Part shown: positions 21,191-32,715 of the stretch, piece by piece | Position numbering within the stretch: position 1 is the first letter of the stretch | Layout: each line of letters begins with the position of its first letter | Source: Panax quinquefolius | Lineage: Eukaryota > Streptophyta > Magnoliopsida > Apiales > Araliaceae | DNA length: 64,000 nucleotides | Direction of reading: 5' to 3' | Assembly: GCA_020205615.1 (NCBI GenBank) | Contig: CM035173.1 | Location: 32,022,293-32,086,292, forward strand | Made by a program: the position numbers and the translations under genes | The notes under the pieces: model-generated | Seen by the model: the letters and a program-made list of their open reading frames with translations, nothing else | The model's database searches: none | What the model was told of the DNA's origin: nothing

Positions 21191-22420
21191 ATGATTAGCT
21201 TAGTCGTGATAACTTCGTTTGGGTTCCTCGACAAACGCTCTCACTTAAAGTACCGACTTTGACTTGTCTAGGACATCCTTTGGCGTCACCATCCCAGTTG
21301 GACTTGACTTCACTACACGACAAAATCGAGCTACGTGACCTTTTCTTCCATAATTGAAACACGCTTTGGGTTGCTGCGTACAGTTTGGATGGATGTGTCC
21401 CTCTTGTCCATATTTAAAATATACGATTGGTGGTCGTTCTTCTTCTTTTGAAACGGGTGTCAGTGCTGCTTTCGATGTCTTTCCATCATTATTGAATCTT
21501 CTCTTCTTAAAGTTGTTCCCACTTAGTTCACCTTTCCTATTATCTTGGCCATGATTACCACTGAAGTGGTTACCATTTATGGCATGATAATTTTCTCCAT
21601 GATGGTTATCATTGTTTCGATGGTCGTTGCCACCGGTATGATTATTATCGTGTTGTTGGTCGTTGCCTTTTGGTTGAGATGACTCATAATCGCGTTCTAA
21701 TAACTGAGCCATATTCACAACATCTAAATATAAACAAAGTTTGTGAGAAATGAGGTATTGATGTATTTCTGGTTTCAAACCTCACAAAAACATTCACATC
21801 ATTCTCTCCTCATTAGCTACCAAATGAGATGAAAACCGGGATAACTCGACAAACTTAGCCTCATATTGCGATACGGTCATATTGTTTTGCTCCAGCTTGA
21901 TGAATTCTACCTCCTTCATGTGACAAATACTTTTAGGAAAGTACTTGTCATTGAAAATTCTTGGAACTTCTCCCAAGACATCTTTAGTGCGACAGGTTGA
22001 GTACGTGTTACAGATTCCCACCAGTAATCTGCTTCTTCATGCAACATAAAGGTGGCAAAGGGAACCTTTTGCTCCTCTGAGCATTCCAAGACATCAAATA
22101 TCTTGGTGATCTACTTTATCCACGTCTCTGCTTTAAGTGGTTCTGACTTTCCCAAAAACTCCGGTGGTCCCAGCTCCTTGAACTGCTTAGTGGTGACCAA
22201 CCGTGAATTGCCTGTGTTTCCACCCGCATTATAAACAAGAGTCTCTCTCGTTTGATGTTGCTAAAAAGCTCCTAAATGTACCATCGTTCGTCATTTGGTC
22301 GGTGTTGTTGTTTATATGAGGATTATTACCTTCCTGATGCACATTATCTTGGTTATTGATCGGCGATGACTCAATGGCCGCATGTGCTCCATTGCTTATC
22401 TCATCATTTTCAGATGCCAT
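21191..22420 (-). pseudogene. Element B gag relic
   Basis: The start ATG lies at 22420 (MASENDEISNG), followed by the Asn-rich segment NNQDNVHQEGNNPHINNNTD, as in elements C and E. The retrotransposon-gag domain is recognisable as HMKEVEFIKLEQNNMTVSQY and FVELSRFSSHLVANEERMM (21794-22021). Then come YLISHKLCLYLDVVN, an Asn/His/Gly-rich basic stretch, and two zinc knuckles: YFKYGQEGHIHPNC, with its first Cys changed to Tyr, and CFNYGRKGHVARFC, with its second Cys changed to Tyr. Frame breaks and damaged knuckles show it is non-functional. Confidence 0.82.
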
Positions 22421-22524
22421 TTCAAACACTACCACAAAACAAGGGTTAATTGACATGCCACATATTATCCCTATATTCTGACCGACCAATTAAATAACAA
22501 ATAAGCTTAGGTATGTCATATTAG

Positions 22525-23602
22525 CACTACAAAAAAATAGACATTTGGAACCAATTTTTCGGGCAACAACTTATAAAGTCATTGCCAAAAATACATGTTT
22601 AGCAACGAAATTTGTCATTCGTTGCAGTTTATGAAAGACTTTCATTTTTCGTAACGAAATTCATAAGCCGTTGTAAAAATTCGTTGCCAAATCGTCACAA
22701 AAAAAAACGCGATCTGCTTTATTTTTTTTTTTTGTCATTGATGAGATTTCTCCTCATCGTCGGCAACGAAAACTTTTTTTTTGCAATATTTCATTGCCTA
22801 ATATAGGCCACATTCATTGGCAACAATTTTTTTTGTTGCGTATTTAATTAATACATTTTTTTAAATGACTAGTAAATTGTTGCCCAAAATTAAGACAAAC
22901 CCAATAAGCATGCCTTTTTTTCCCCCCAAAACACATCATTTTTTATTTAAATTTTTTTATTTATTTGGACAAAATTTTATACAGTGAAATGTTTCACAAT
23001 TTTATACATTTTTTTATTTATTTTATACACAATTTTATTTTTTTTAAAGTTATAATTTTTGAAATTAAAATTGAGCACATATAGATATATTTTTTAATTT
23101 ACAAAAATTAAAGTTTATAGTTAATTGGATGTAGTTTATAATGATCATATTCGCACACTTATAATTTTGAAAAAAAATATATTTAATTTCTAAAATAATT
23201 TTTATGAATTTTTCTTGTAACTCGTTATTTTACATATATACTTTTTGACAAGGGATAGGCAAGTAATCGAAATTGCACCCGAAATTACACCAAAAATCGA
23301 TCAAACTGCACCGATTAAGTCGCGCAAATGGTTCCGGCATAGACCAATTAAGTTGCACCAATGGTGTGCAAGTTCTTTTTTAACTCTTTTTTTTAAATTC
23401 TCCTTTTTCTTGACTTATAAATTTTTTTATAATCAAATATTAATTTCTCTTTATATCTTGAATTAGAGGGTGTTTGACAATGACTTATAAGTTGGTCAAA
23501 CTAAGTTATAAGTCATTTGTTATTATTTAGTGTTTGACAATAACTTAAATTTTAATTATTTTTTTGACTTAGAAGTCATTATTAAAAATTTTCATGTTTC
23601 AT

Positions 23603-23646
<44 letters not shown>

Positions 23647-24376
23647 CTAAATAAAATACTAAACAAATCTCAATATTAAACTAAATATATATAAAGTAAC
23701 TATGAATATTTTATATATAAATGTGTATATATATATATATATATGTAAACAAATATTCATATAAATATTTATAAATTTATCTATATATATATATATATAT
23801 TTAAACAAATATTCATATAAATATTTATAAAAAATATTCATATCCAAATTTTATAAATTTTAGATGAAATATTTATAAATTTATAAATAAATATTTGTTT
23901 ATAAATTTTAAAGGTAAATGTATATGAATATTTGTTTATAAATACTTATATGAATATTTAGAGATAAATTTAAAAAATTAGTTACGTAGCATTTTAATTA
24001 ATTAATTTCTAACATCATAAATAAATTAAAAATTTGCATAATTATTTTTTTAACGGTCAATTTTGGTTCACTAACAACTATTAATAATTTTAAGAAAAAT
24101 AAAATCTCTCTGGCAATTTTGTCTGTGGCTTACCAACGACTAAAAATCTCTATGGTAAATTTTTTATAATTGGTGGCAATTTACTCACATGTATGAAGTT
24201 TTGCGATCATATTGATTTTCATTGTCATATTACTTTGTGAAAAATAAAGTTTGGTACTCATACTAAAAAATCGTACCCATATATAGTAGATATAGTTCAA
24301 TGAAAAGTAAGCTTAATTTTTGTGTTGCGTCTGTAGCTTCTAAAATTTTATTCGTATTTGAGTATCCAAATTTATC
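22525..24376 (+). mobile_element. CACTA-like transposon end, truncated
   Basis: CACTACAAAAAAATAG at 22525 matches the CACTACAAgAAAA-type terminus of En/Spm (CACTA) elements. It interrupts the leader of element B just after TAG, and the normal continuation of B (as in C at 31160-31262) is absent. The next 300 bases carry repeated GCAACGAA/CGTTGC motifs typical of subterminal repeats. No matching TTTTTGTAGTG right end is seen; the sequence ends abruptly at element C's truncated LTR (about 24377). Other material sits within: a GGGTGTTTGACAATGACTTA-type end near 23466 and a (TA)n-rich repeat at 23600-23960. No transposase is recognised. Confidence 0.5.
23600..23960. repeat. (TA)n-rich repeat, related to the flank of element E
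   Basis: Several (TA)n runs (23608-23642, 23727-23743, 23782-23799) are separated by near-copies of AACAAATATTCATATAAATA. The phrase TATATAAAGTAACTATGAAT at about 23690 recurs at 45395, and AACAAATATTCATATAAAT recurs at about 52975, where it is split by element E. It is thus an older dispersed repeat. Confidence 0.6.
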
Positions 24377-26429
24377 TTGCCAACAACTGTCCATCAATGC
24401 ACTACGGGCCAATGAGGACTTTTACCACATCATTTGTAACATTACGGTCATGATTATACCGAATAATCCCTGGTCATAATCATACCAAGTCTATCTATGT
24501 ACAACAGGCCACAGATAACTTTCAACATCATATAAGCATGATGATGATGACAATGATATAAGAATTCAATAAAACAAGTTCAAGAATTAATTTATCCAGA
24601 ATTTAATAACGTCCAAATTGTCAACATGATACTGCTTTGTAGAGTAAAATTCAAGAATGCTCAGAAGAATATTTCCATCAAAAGATACTGGATGAAGCGC
24701 AAATATCAAGGATATTTCACTAATTTCATGGAGTATAAAAGCCAAAACTTTAACCAACCGAGTATAATAAAGATTGGAATAACAAAAGAAATCACCAAGC
24801 ACGCGATAGGCCAAATGCATGCATAAAAGTTATTCCAGCAGAATAATAAATAATGGAACGGTCGTGCGTAAACGCACGTACGTGATATTCCAAAGTAATA
24901 ATAAATAATAAAACCGGTCGTGCGTGCGAACGCATTACATACATGATATTCCAACGTAATAATAAACAATGGAACTGGTTATGTAAACGCATACATACAG
25001 GATGTTCCAAAGAATAATAAATAATGGAACCGGTCAGTCATGCGAATTTACGGATATGATGTTCCAAATGTAATAATAAAGAATGGAATAATGTAAGAAT
25101 TTCACCATGTATGCAGCTTGGCGATGAGCGAGTTATTCCAACATAATAATAAAGAATGGAATAATGTAAGAATTTCACCAAGTATGTGGTACTTGATGAG
25201 AAAAGTTATTCAACATAATAACAAAGAATGGAATAATGAAGTTCTCTTTATGAAGACGAAAGAAAGAAATAATACCCTTACCTTAGAACAACCTGGATAT
25301 AGGAGTAATGAAGTAGCATAATACTTTTCTTCTTTTCTCTATAGTTTTCTCTCTACAGAGTTTCAAAGTGAATTAAGTAAGAAATAATGAAGGAATGAGC
25401 TTCTATTTATAGGAGAATGGACCTGAATAAGTAACTAATTCTGAAACGGTCCAGATTGATTTACTTTTTAAATAGGCGGTCCAGATTGATTTACTTTAAA
25501 ATATTCTAATAAAACAAAATCTTTTAAATAAAATATAATATATTCTATTTATAATCTAATAAAATGAATAACTTTATAAAAGTATTCTATTTTATATAAA
25601 AAGATTTTACTATGCAAAACACTATGCGTGCACTATGCAAATACTAATCATAATAAAATATAATATATTCTATTTATAGTCTAATAAAACGAATAACTTT
25701 ATAAAAGTATTCTTTTTATATAAAAAGCTTTTCTATTTTATTACATTAATAATACAAATAAAACAAAACTTCATCATCATTATTATAATTCACACTATTA
25801 ATCGATTAAAGTCGTTCCCGAGAAAAAGAGGAGCTTTCCAATAAGGATTTCTCCCTATTGGCGCGCAATTAGGTGACCAAACATCTCCTTGGCGGAACTT
25901 CTAGACATCGTTAATATTGCAAATAATAATATTAATAACTTCGTCATCTCAATTATTAATTTAATAATATATAAAATATCGATAATAATTAAATCAATTA
26001 ACGTGAGATACTATGCAATAATTACTGAAGCAATAATTGAACAAAACTGAGTGACTTTTCACGTAAGCATCAATAATCAATACCGTGTGCTACTATGCAA
26101 CCACGCGTATTCTTGTACTTTTAACATTGGGTGTTTCAACAGTTAACGATAAAACTTCCGCCGTTATTTTTATAAAATATTTTTGTCGTTTTCTCAATCC
26201 GACAATAATTCCGTTGTGGGGTCCACTAATGATTGTGCCGTTGTACGAATATTCCCTGTTAAAATGAATATTCCCCGACCAATCGAATATTATATAACAA
26301 CTTGGGTACTTTGCAAAATTTATAACTATTACCCACAACTATAACATTATATCAAATTCATTCCATAATATTCAAAAAAATGATAATTATAGAAAATTCA
26401 TCTTTATTCATAAAAGTTGGGGTCTTACA
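24377..26429 (-). mobile_element. 3' LTR of element C, truncated
   Basis: Homology to the other LTRs starts abruptly near CTTGCCAACAACTG and runs to GGGGTCTTACA at 26429, followed by the polypurine tract. The first roughly 600-700 bases of plus-strand LTR text (the LTR 3' end, from TGTGACGCCCCC) are missing, so the left border and target duplication of element C are lost. A TATA-like box (CTATTTATAG) lies near 25403-25412. Two copies of the GGTCCAGATTGATTTACT repeat lie at 25447-25500. Confidence 0.82.
24826..25240 (-). repeat. Hairpin-unit tandem array in C 3' LTR
   Basis: Six or so units of the TTATTCCA...TGGAATAA type, read here as GTTCCAACGTAATAATAAA-like text on the plus strand. It is orthologous in position to the arrays at 32355, 12828, 34912, 46466 and 51297. 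Confidence 0.75.
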
Positions 26430-26442
26430 ATCTCCCCTTCTT
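26430..26442 (-). other. Polypurine tract of element C
   Basis: ATCTCCCCTTCTT on the plus strand, that is AAGAAGGGGAGAT on the minus strand, directly upstream of the 3' LTR. Confidence 0.85.
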
Positions 26443-26469
26443 ATGAAATTTCGCCCTCGAAATTAGGGT

Positions 26470-27864
26470 ACGTACCTGGTATGTCGAAGAGGTAAGGATA
26501 CCTTGATTTCATTTCAGATTCTAACTCCCAGGTCATTTCCTCAATATCGTGGTTCCTCTATAAAACTTTGACTTGAGGTATAATCTTGGAGCGTAGAATA
26601 TGTTCCTTCTTATCCAAGATTTGAACAGGAACCTCTTCATACGTTAAATCTTCTGCTATTTCGTTCGGTTCTAACTTAATAATGTGGTTCGGGTCTTTCA
26701 CATATTTACGTAACATGGATATATGAAAAATGTTATGAACATGAGACATACTTGGCGGTAAAGCGAGTTTATAAGCTACAGTCCCTACTCGATTGAGAAT
26801 TAAAAATGGGCCAATGAATCAAGGATTGAGCTTTCCTCTCTTTCCAAATCTCTTAACTCCTTTCCATGGAGCAACACGTAACAACACATGATCTCCAATA
26901 TCGAATTCCACGTCCTTTCGATGAAGATCAGCATAACTCTTTTGTCGGTCTTGTGAGGTTTTTATACGTTGTCGAATTGTTTGAATCTTTTCCGTAGACA
27001 TACGTACCAACTCCGGTCCCAACAACGTTGCTTCACCCACCTCATCCCAAAGATCTTGGAGAACGACACTTTCTTCCATCTGGCGCGCCTTGAATGGAGC
27101 CATGCCAACACTTGTTTGATAAGCTGTTCTTGTAAAGAAAACTCCGATGGTAAGAACTTGTCAACTTCCTTGAAGTCGAGGACACGAGTCTTAATAAATC
27201 TTCAAGAGTTTGAATAGTCCTCTACGATTGTCGTCGTCCCTCGAGGATGATATGCCGAACTAAATCGTAAATCCGTGCCCATAGCTTTTTGTAAACTAAC
27301 CCAAAATCGTGAAGTGAATCTTGGGTCTCGATCGTAAACTATGGATCTTGATATACCATGCGATCTTTACAATCTCGTTTATGTACATACGAGCAAGACG
27401 TTCAAGTGTATAAGTTTCTCGTATTGGTAAGAAATGAGCAGACTTGGTCAATCTATCAACAATGACCCAAATTGCATCTATGCCTTGAGAAACCTTGGGA
27501 AGACTAGTAACGAAATCCATGCTAACGTGCTCCCACTTCCATTCTGGAATTTCAAGTGGTTGCAATGGACCTTTTGGTACTTGATGCTCTGCCTTGACTC
27601 GTTGACAAGTTAAACACCTTAAGATAAACAGCGTTATCTCTCTCTCTTCATATTGCCCCATGAAAATATATATCGAAGATCATGATACATTTTGGTACTC
27701 CCATGATGGATTGCAAACGGTGTGTTGTGCGCCTTCATCATGATTTTATACTTTAACTCAGGATCGTTAGGAACACAAAGTCTGGAGTTGACTCGAAGTA
27801 TTCCTTCTTCATCGATTCTTGCTTTCAGCATAGCACCTTCTTGTACTTTCTTCCACATATGCAT
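26470..27864 (-). pseudogene. Element C integrase and chromodomain (decayed)
   Basis: Order on the minus strand: zinc-binding HHCC region with AHNTPFAIHHGSTKMYHDLR (about 27634-27864) and CLTCQRVKAEHQ (27600); integrase core with WEHVSMDFVTSLP (first catalytic Asp) and IWVIVDRLTKSAHFLPI (27296-27661); damaged second Asp and Glu regions (near 27200-27300); then MAPFKARQMEESVV and FDIGDHVLLRVAPWKGVKRF (26819-27103). The end is SHVHNIFHISMLRKYVKDP followed by a chromodomain-like tail, TWELESEMKSRYPYLFD. Integrase inserts cDNA; the chromodomain directs insertion to heterochromatin. This tail resembles the Tekay/Del clade. A TAG replaces a Trp codon before RNHDIEEMTWE, and several frameshifts occur, so it is inactive. 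Confidence 0.85.
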
Positions 27865-27921
27865 CAGCTCCAGGTCCGTAGCTTAAGCAGCTTTAACTTT
27901 ATCGATTAAAGTCGATTCTAC

Positions 27922-28230
27922 TCATATATTCGCCATCATCACGTGGGTCCCTGGAGTCTTTATCTCTATCTCCATCCTTTGTAAGTCATACAAAATGGGC
28001 CTCTGCATTGAAAATATCGCACTCGTACCCGCATATGATCTTCTACTCAATGCGTCAGCTACCACGTTTGCTTTTCCAGGATGGTATTGGATAGTATGAT
28101 CATAATCTTTCAACATTTCAAGCCAACATCGCTGTTGCATGTTGAGTTCCTTTTGAGTGAAGAAATATTTGAGGCTTTTATGATCCGTAAAGATCTCCAC
28201 TTTCTCCCCATACAAGTAATGCCTCCAAAT
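27922..28230 (-). pseudogene. Element C RNase H domain
   Basis: The reading [20 protein letters not shown], then [20 protein letters not shown] and [13 protein letters not shown], is the C-terminal half of the Ty3-type RNase H, including the conserved TDHKSL and ADALSR motifs. The catalytic N-terminal part lies across frame breaks between 28230 and 28400. It removes RNA from RNA-DNA hybrids in an active element. Here it is separated from RT by a frameshift and stops. Confidence 0.82.
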
Positions 28231-28289
28231 CTTTAGTGCAAAACAATAATAGTCGCCAACTCTAGATCATGCCAGTAGGATAATTCCTC

Positions 28290-29160
28290 TCATATTCTTT
28301 GAGTTGTCGAGAGGCATAGGCTATGACTTTCCCATGTTGCATGAGAACACATCCTAACCCTTTGCTCAAGAAGCATCCTTTGTAGATGACAAATCCTTTG
28401 AGCCGGATGGTATTGTCGAGCAGTCTTTGAAATGAGTCTCCTCATGAGTTCTTGAAAACTCTTCTCACATTCCTCGTTCCAACCAAATTTTGTATCTTTC
28501 CGAGTCAGCTGAGTTAAGGGAGTAGCGATTCGAGAAAACCCTTCTATGAATCTCCGATAATAAACAGCTAAACCGAGAAAGCTACGTACTTCGGTCACTG
28601 ATTTAGGTTGCTCCCAACTTTGAATATCTTCAATCTTTGCTGGGTTAACAGATATTCCATGACTTGATACCACGTGCCCAAGGAATGCTACTTCCTCGAG
28701 CCAGAACTCGCATTTCTTCAACTTGGCATAAAGCTTATATTCACCAAGCTTTTGAAGTATCAGCCTCAAGTGTTGCTCATGATCTTCGCGACTTTTGGAA
28801 TAAATAAGGATATCATCAATAAAGACGACCACAAAGTGATCCAAATATTCCTTGAATACTCGGTTCATCATATCCATGAAGGCAGCAGGAGCATTGGTCA
28901 ATCCAAAAGATATGACTAGGAATTCATAATGCCCGTACCGAGTTTTGAAAGCCGTCTTTGGAATGTCATCGGTTCTAATCTTTAATTGGTGATATCCGGA
29001 ACGAAGATCAATCTTTAAAAAGAATTTGGCGCCTTGCAACTGGTCAAATAGGTCAAGAATAACGCGGCAATGGGTACCTATTTTGATGGTGACATGATTT
29101 AACTCCCGATAATCAATCAAAGTCGCATACTCCGTCTTTCTTTTTCACGAATAGAACAGG
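28290..29160 (-). pseudogene. Element C reverse transcriptase
   Basis: The longest open stretch in the nest (28290-29120). It contains [27 protein letters not shown] (first catalytic Asp, residue about 38), [20 protein letters not shown], and [15 protein letters not shown] (FIDD catalytic pair at about residues 100-103; most relatives have YIDD). The following text is [20 protein letters not shown], then [19 protein letters not shown] and [20 protein letters not shown]. This is a clear Ty3/gypsy RT with catalytic residues intact. Both ends are frame-broken: upstream the frame shifts after SKAPYRMA, and downstream it is lost after ISKTARQ. It is thus a pseudogene that kept its core. Confidence 0.9.
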
Positions 29161-29199
29161 AGCACCAAAGGAGACGTCTTAGGACTAATGAAACCGATG

Positions 29200-29870
29200 T
29201 CAACAATTCCTCGCAGTTGGGTCTTTAACTCCCAAGTTCAATAGAGCCATTCGATATGGGGCTTTGGAAATAGGTTTTGTACTGGGTTCAAGGTCGATAC
29301 AAAATTTAATTTCACGCCGGGGTAGGCAGGGAAGTTCTTCAGGGAATACGTCAGGAAATTCATTAACAATAGAAATATCATTCAAAACTGACGTATTTTT
29401 GTTTAGATCCGTGACATGAGCTAAGAAAGCTTGACATCCATTTTTCAATAAATGAATAGCTTTATGGCTTGAGATGACAGTGATTAATTTTAATGGTTTG
29501 GTTGCTTGAATTCGCATAATAGGTTGGTTAGGAATATGAAAGCTAACAACCTTACGAAAATAATCAATTTTTGCATGATGAGTAGTTAACCAATCAATCC
29601 CTAGAATTACGTCAAATGCAAGTATTTTTAATAAAATAAGATCGACGGGTAATGTGAGGGTACCGATTTGAACCAAACAAGACTTATAAACAGTGGATGT
29701 AATGAAGGTTTCTCCCAATGGAGTTTCAACAGATAAGTCAAAGTCTAATTTCTCCTGAGTCAAATTTAAACGTTGGTAAGTAGGAAAAATAAAAGAATGC
29801 GAGAACCCAGTATCAAATAAGGTATAAACTTCGCTAGAGTTTATGATAAGCTTACCGTGATGACCTCATT
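29200..29870 (-). pseudogene. Element C aspartic protease
   Basis: The active-site triplet DTG is encoded at 29806-29814 in LFDTGFSHSFIF. It is followed by [54 protein letters not shown], and the linker VLNDISIVNEFPDVFPEEL to the RT start ISKAPYRMA. The fold matches retropepsin-like proteases of plant chromoviruses that release Gag and Pol parts. The frame is open from upstream of the DTG to 29200, so this domain is among the best preserved. The reading frame then shifts before RT. Confidence 0.85.
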
Positions 29871-29879
29871 CAAGTTCCC

Positions 29880-31076
29880 TTGCTACGGGAGGTCACGACA
29901 AACTCTCTCCCTTGCACCACTCTTGGCTTTGACTTTTCTCGGGACGCCCTTTGGTGCCTCCATCCTATTTGAACTTATCTTGGTGAACGACAAAAATGGG
30001 CTAGGTGACCTTCTCTTCCACAATTATAACATGCTTTGACTGAAGATCGCACAGTTTTGACCTGATGTGTCCCTCCCTCCGCATTTGAAGCATATGATAG
30101 GTGGTCATTCTCCTTCCTTAACAACGGGTCTTTGGTCGACGACGTCTTTTCATCATTGTTGAATCTCCTCTTTTGAAATGTCCATTCTTATTGTTTTGAC
30201 CATGATTACCACCGAAGTGGTTACCATTTCTGGCATGTTGATTCCCTCCACGCTTATTGTCACCGCTTTGATGACTGTTATCACTGGTATTATCATTTTG
30301 CCTGCAGCTCTCTTTTGGTTGGGTTAACTCATTATCGTGCTCTAATAACTGAGCCCTATTAACAACATCTGAATACAAACACAGTTTATGAGAGATAAGA
30401 TATTGACGTATCTTAGGTTTCAAACCTTTAGAAACATTCGTGTCATTCTCTCCTCATTATCAACCAAATGGGATGCAAACCGGGACAACTAGACAAACTT
30501 AGCTTCGTACTGCGACACGGTCATGTTTTTTTGCTCCAGCTTGATGAACTCTACCTCTTTCATGTGACGAATACTTTCGGGAAAGTACTTATCATTGAAC
30601 AATTCTTGGAACTTCTCTCAAGTCATCTTCGGCTGGCGGAGTTCAAGACGTTTTACATATTCCCACCAAGAATCGCCAAGACTTGCACGCAATATGAAGG
30701 TGGCAAAGGAACCTTTTGCTCCTCGGAGCATCCCAGGTCATCAAATATCTTGCAGATCTGCTTTATCCACGTCTCCGCCTTAAGTGGTTTTGGCTCTCCA
30801 AAAAAACTCCGGTGGTCCCAGTTCCTTGAACTGCTTAGCGGTGACCATCCGAGAGTTGTCAGCGTTTCCATCTGCATTTTGTACAGGAGTCGCTCTTATA
30901 TGATGTTGCATGAATTACATAAAGCCTCTGAACATTCCATCGTTCATCATCTGGTCAGTGTTGTTGCTTGCTTAAGGATTGTCGCCTTCCTGATGCCCAT
31001 TATCCTGATTATTGATCTGTGAAGACTCAACGGTCTCCTGTTCTCCATTGATGTTCTCAACATTCTCAGATGTCAT
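29880..31076 (-). pseudogene. Element C gag
   Basis: The ATG at 31076 starts MTSENVENINGEQETVE, followed by Asn/Gln-rich text with in-frame stops (for example after EGDNP). The retro-gag domain is visible as FKELGPPEFF, KPLKAETWIKQICKIFDDLG and a RQYLISHKLCLYSDVVNRAQ segment. A Gly/Asn/His-rich basic region comes next, then two zinc knuckles: CFKCGGRDTSGQNC, with the His lost, and CYNCGREGHLAHFC, intact. Gag forms the virus-like particle. Several frameshifts and stops make this copy non-coding as a whole. Confidence 0.82.
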
Positions 31077-31248
31077 TTTCAAATACTGCCATAAAACAAG
31101 GGTTAAGTAACATTCATATATTATCCCTATACTCTGACCGACCAATTAAATATCAAATAAACTTAGGTAGGTCATACTAGTGAAGGAATTCCTCGTCTCT
31201 CCCCTCCTAGTTCTTGTCTCACATCTTAGCTAGGGATCATATCCCTAA

Positions 31249-31260
31249 GCTTTGATACCA
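31249..31260 (-). other. Primer-binding site of element C
   Basis: On the minus strand TGGTATCAAAGC follows the LTR end (GTCACA) by two bases. It differs by one base from TGGTATCAGAGC, the usual site complementary to initiator-methionine tRNA. The same sequence is found in element E. Confidence 0.8.
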
Positions 31261-32354
31261 ACTGTGACGCCCCCAAAATAGGAATACATCACCTATCTTG
31301 AGTCACCAAATATATGGTACAAAATTCAAATACAACTTAATTATACAACAGTTGTGTAAAATACGACAAAACATATGCTGTGAATTTTAATACAAATATT
31401 GTCATCTAGATAATATCCACACTCAATTGAGTCCTCATTACATTTATTATCACACTATTTAACAGAATAGTGAGGACTACTAATGCTATTATATGGACCG
31501 TCACTCCGTTCCCCGACTAGTCCCTACTACGTTCTCATTTCCTGAAGAGAACAATTAAAGTAAAAGGGTGAGCTTAACTAGCCCAGTAAGAAATATTATG
31601 ACTAAGATAATACAGAATAAATTATCGTTAACCTTCAACGATGTTAAAGCGATACAATATAACAAACATCAAGTTTAACTGCGGTGAACAAGCAATCCAT
31701 TAAAAGAGTCAAGTAGAGAATAAAATCTATTATCTTTTATGATTTAAAAGGTTTTTCATCACTTTTATCGCTGGGACTCAACTTAATAAATAATCCACAT
31801 CATCCCCGCTTTTACTGACCAAGGATATTCATTAGTATCACAACCACAAATTATCCACACACTACGGCCAAGGATATTCGTGTATTCATCAATGGTCATG
31901 ATCATGCCAACAATCGTCCATCCATGATGCACTATGGGCCAATGAGGACTTTTACCACATCATTTGTAACATTACGGCCATGATTATAATAGAATAATCC
32001 CCTAGTCATAATCATACCAAGTCTATCTATGTACAACAGCCACGAGATGACTTTCAACATCATATAAGCATGATGATGATGACAATGATATAAGAATTCA
32101 ATAAAACAAGTTCAAGAATTAATTTATCCGTAATTCAATAACGCCCAAATTGTCGACGATGATATCGCTTTTTAGAGTAAAATTTAAGAATGCTCAAAAG
32201 AATATTTCCATGAAAAGATCTTTGGATGAAAGCCTTAAATATCAAGAATATTCCACTAATTTCATGGAGTATAAAAGCCAAAACTTTAACCAATTTGAGT
32301 ATAATAAAGAATGGAATAACAAAAGAAATCACCAGGCATGCGATAGACCGCATG

Positions 32355-32715
32355 CAGATGAGTTATTCCAATGAATAATAAATAATAGAACAAGGTCATG
32401 CGTAAGCGCACAGACAGGATATTCCAACAGAATAATAAATAATGGAACCAGGTCATGCGTAAACGCACAGACATGATGTTCCAACAGAATAATAAATAAC
32501 GGAACTAGGTCATGCGTAACGCATAGACAGGATGTTCCAACAGAATAATAAAGAATGGAATAACAGAAGAATTTCACCATGTATGCGGTACTTCGCATAG
32601 ATAGGTTATTCCAACATAATAATAAAGAATGGAATAACAGAAGAATTTCACCAAGTATGTGGTACTTCGCATAGACAGGTAATTCCAACATAATAACAAA
32701 GAATGGAATAACAGA
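32355..32715 (-). repeat. Hairpin-unit tandem array in C 5' LTR
   Basis: Five to six units built on TTCCAACAGAATAATAAATA (plus strand) alternating with GCGTAAACGCACAGACA-like linkers. The units are more uniform than in the C 3' LTR, including two near-identical GAATTTCACCAnGTATG blocks. Confidence 0.78.

Noticed and set aside
22612..22860. Host gene in the CGTTGC-rich stretch
   Set aside because: The repeated GCAACGAA/CGTTGC motifs fit subterminal repeats of a CACTA-like end, and no protein domain is visible.
30468..31022. 184-codon plus-strand frame
   Set aside because: It is antisense to element C gag, which is clearly the real coding strand by homology with elements B, D and E.
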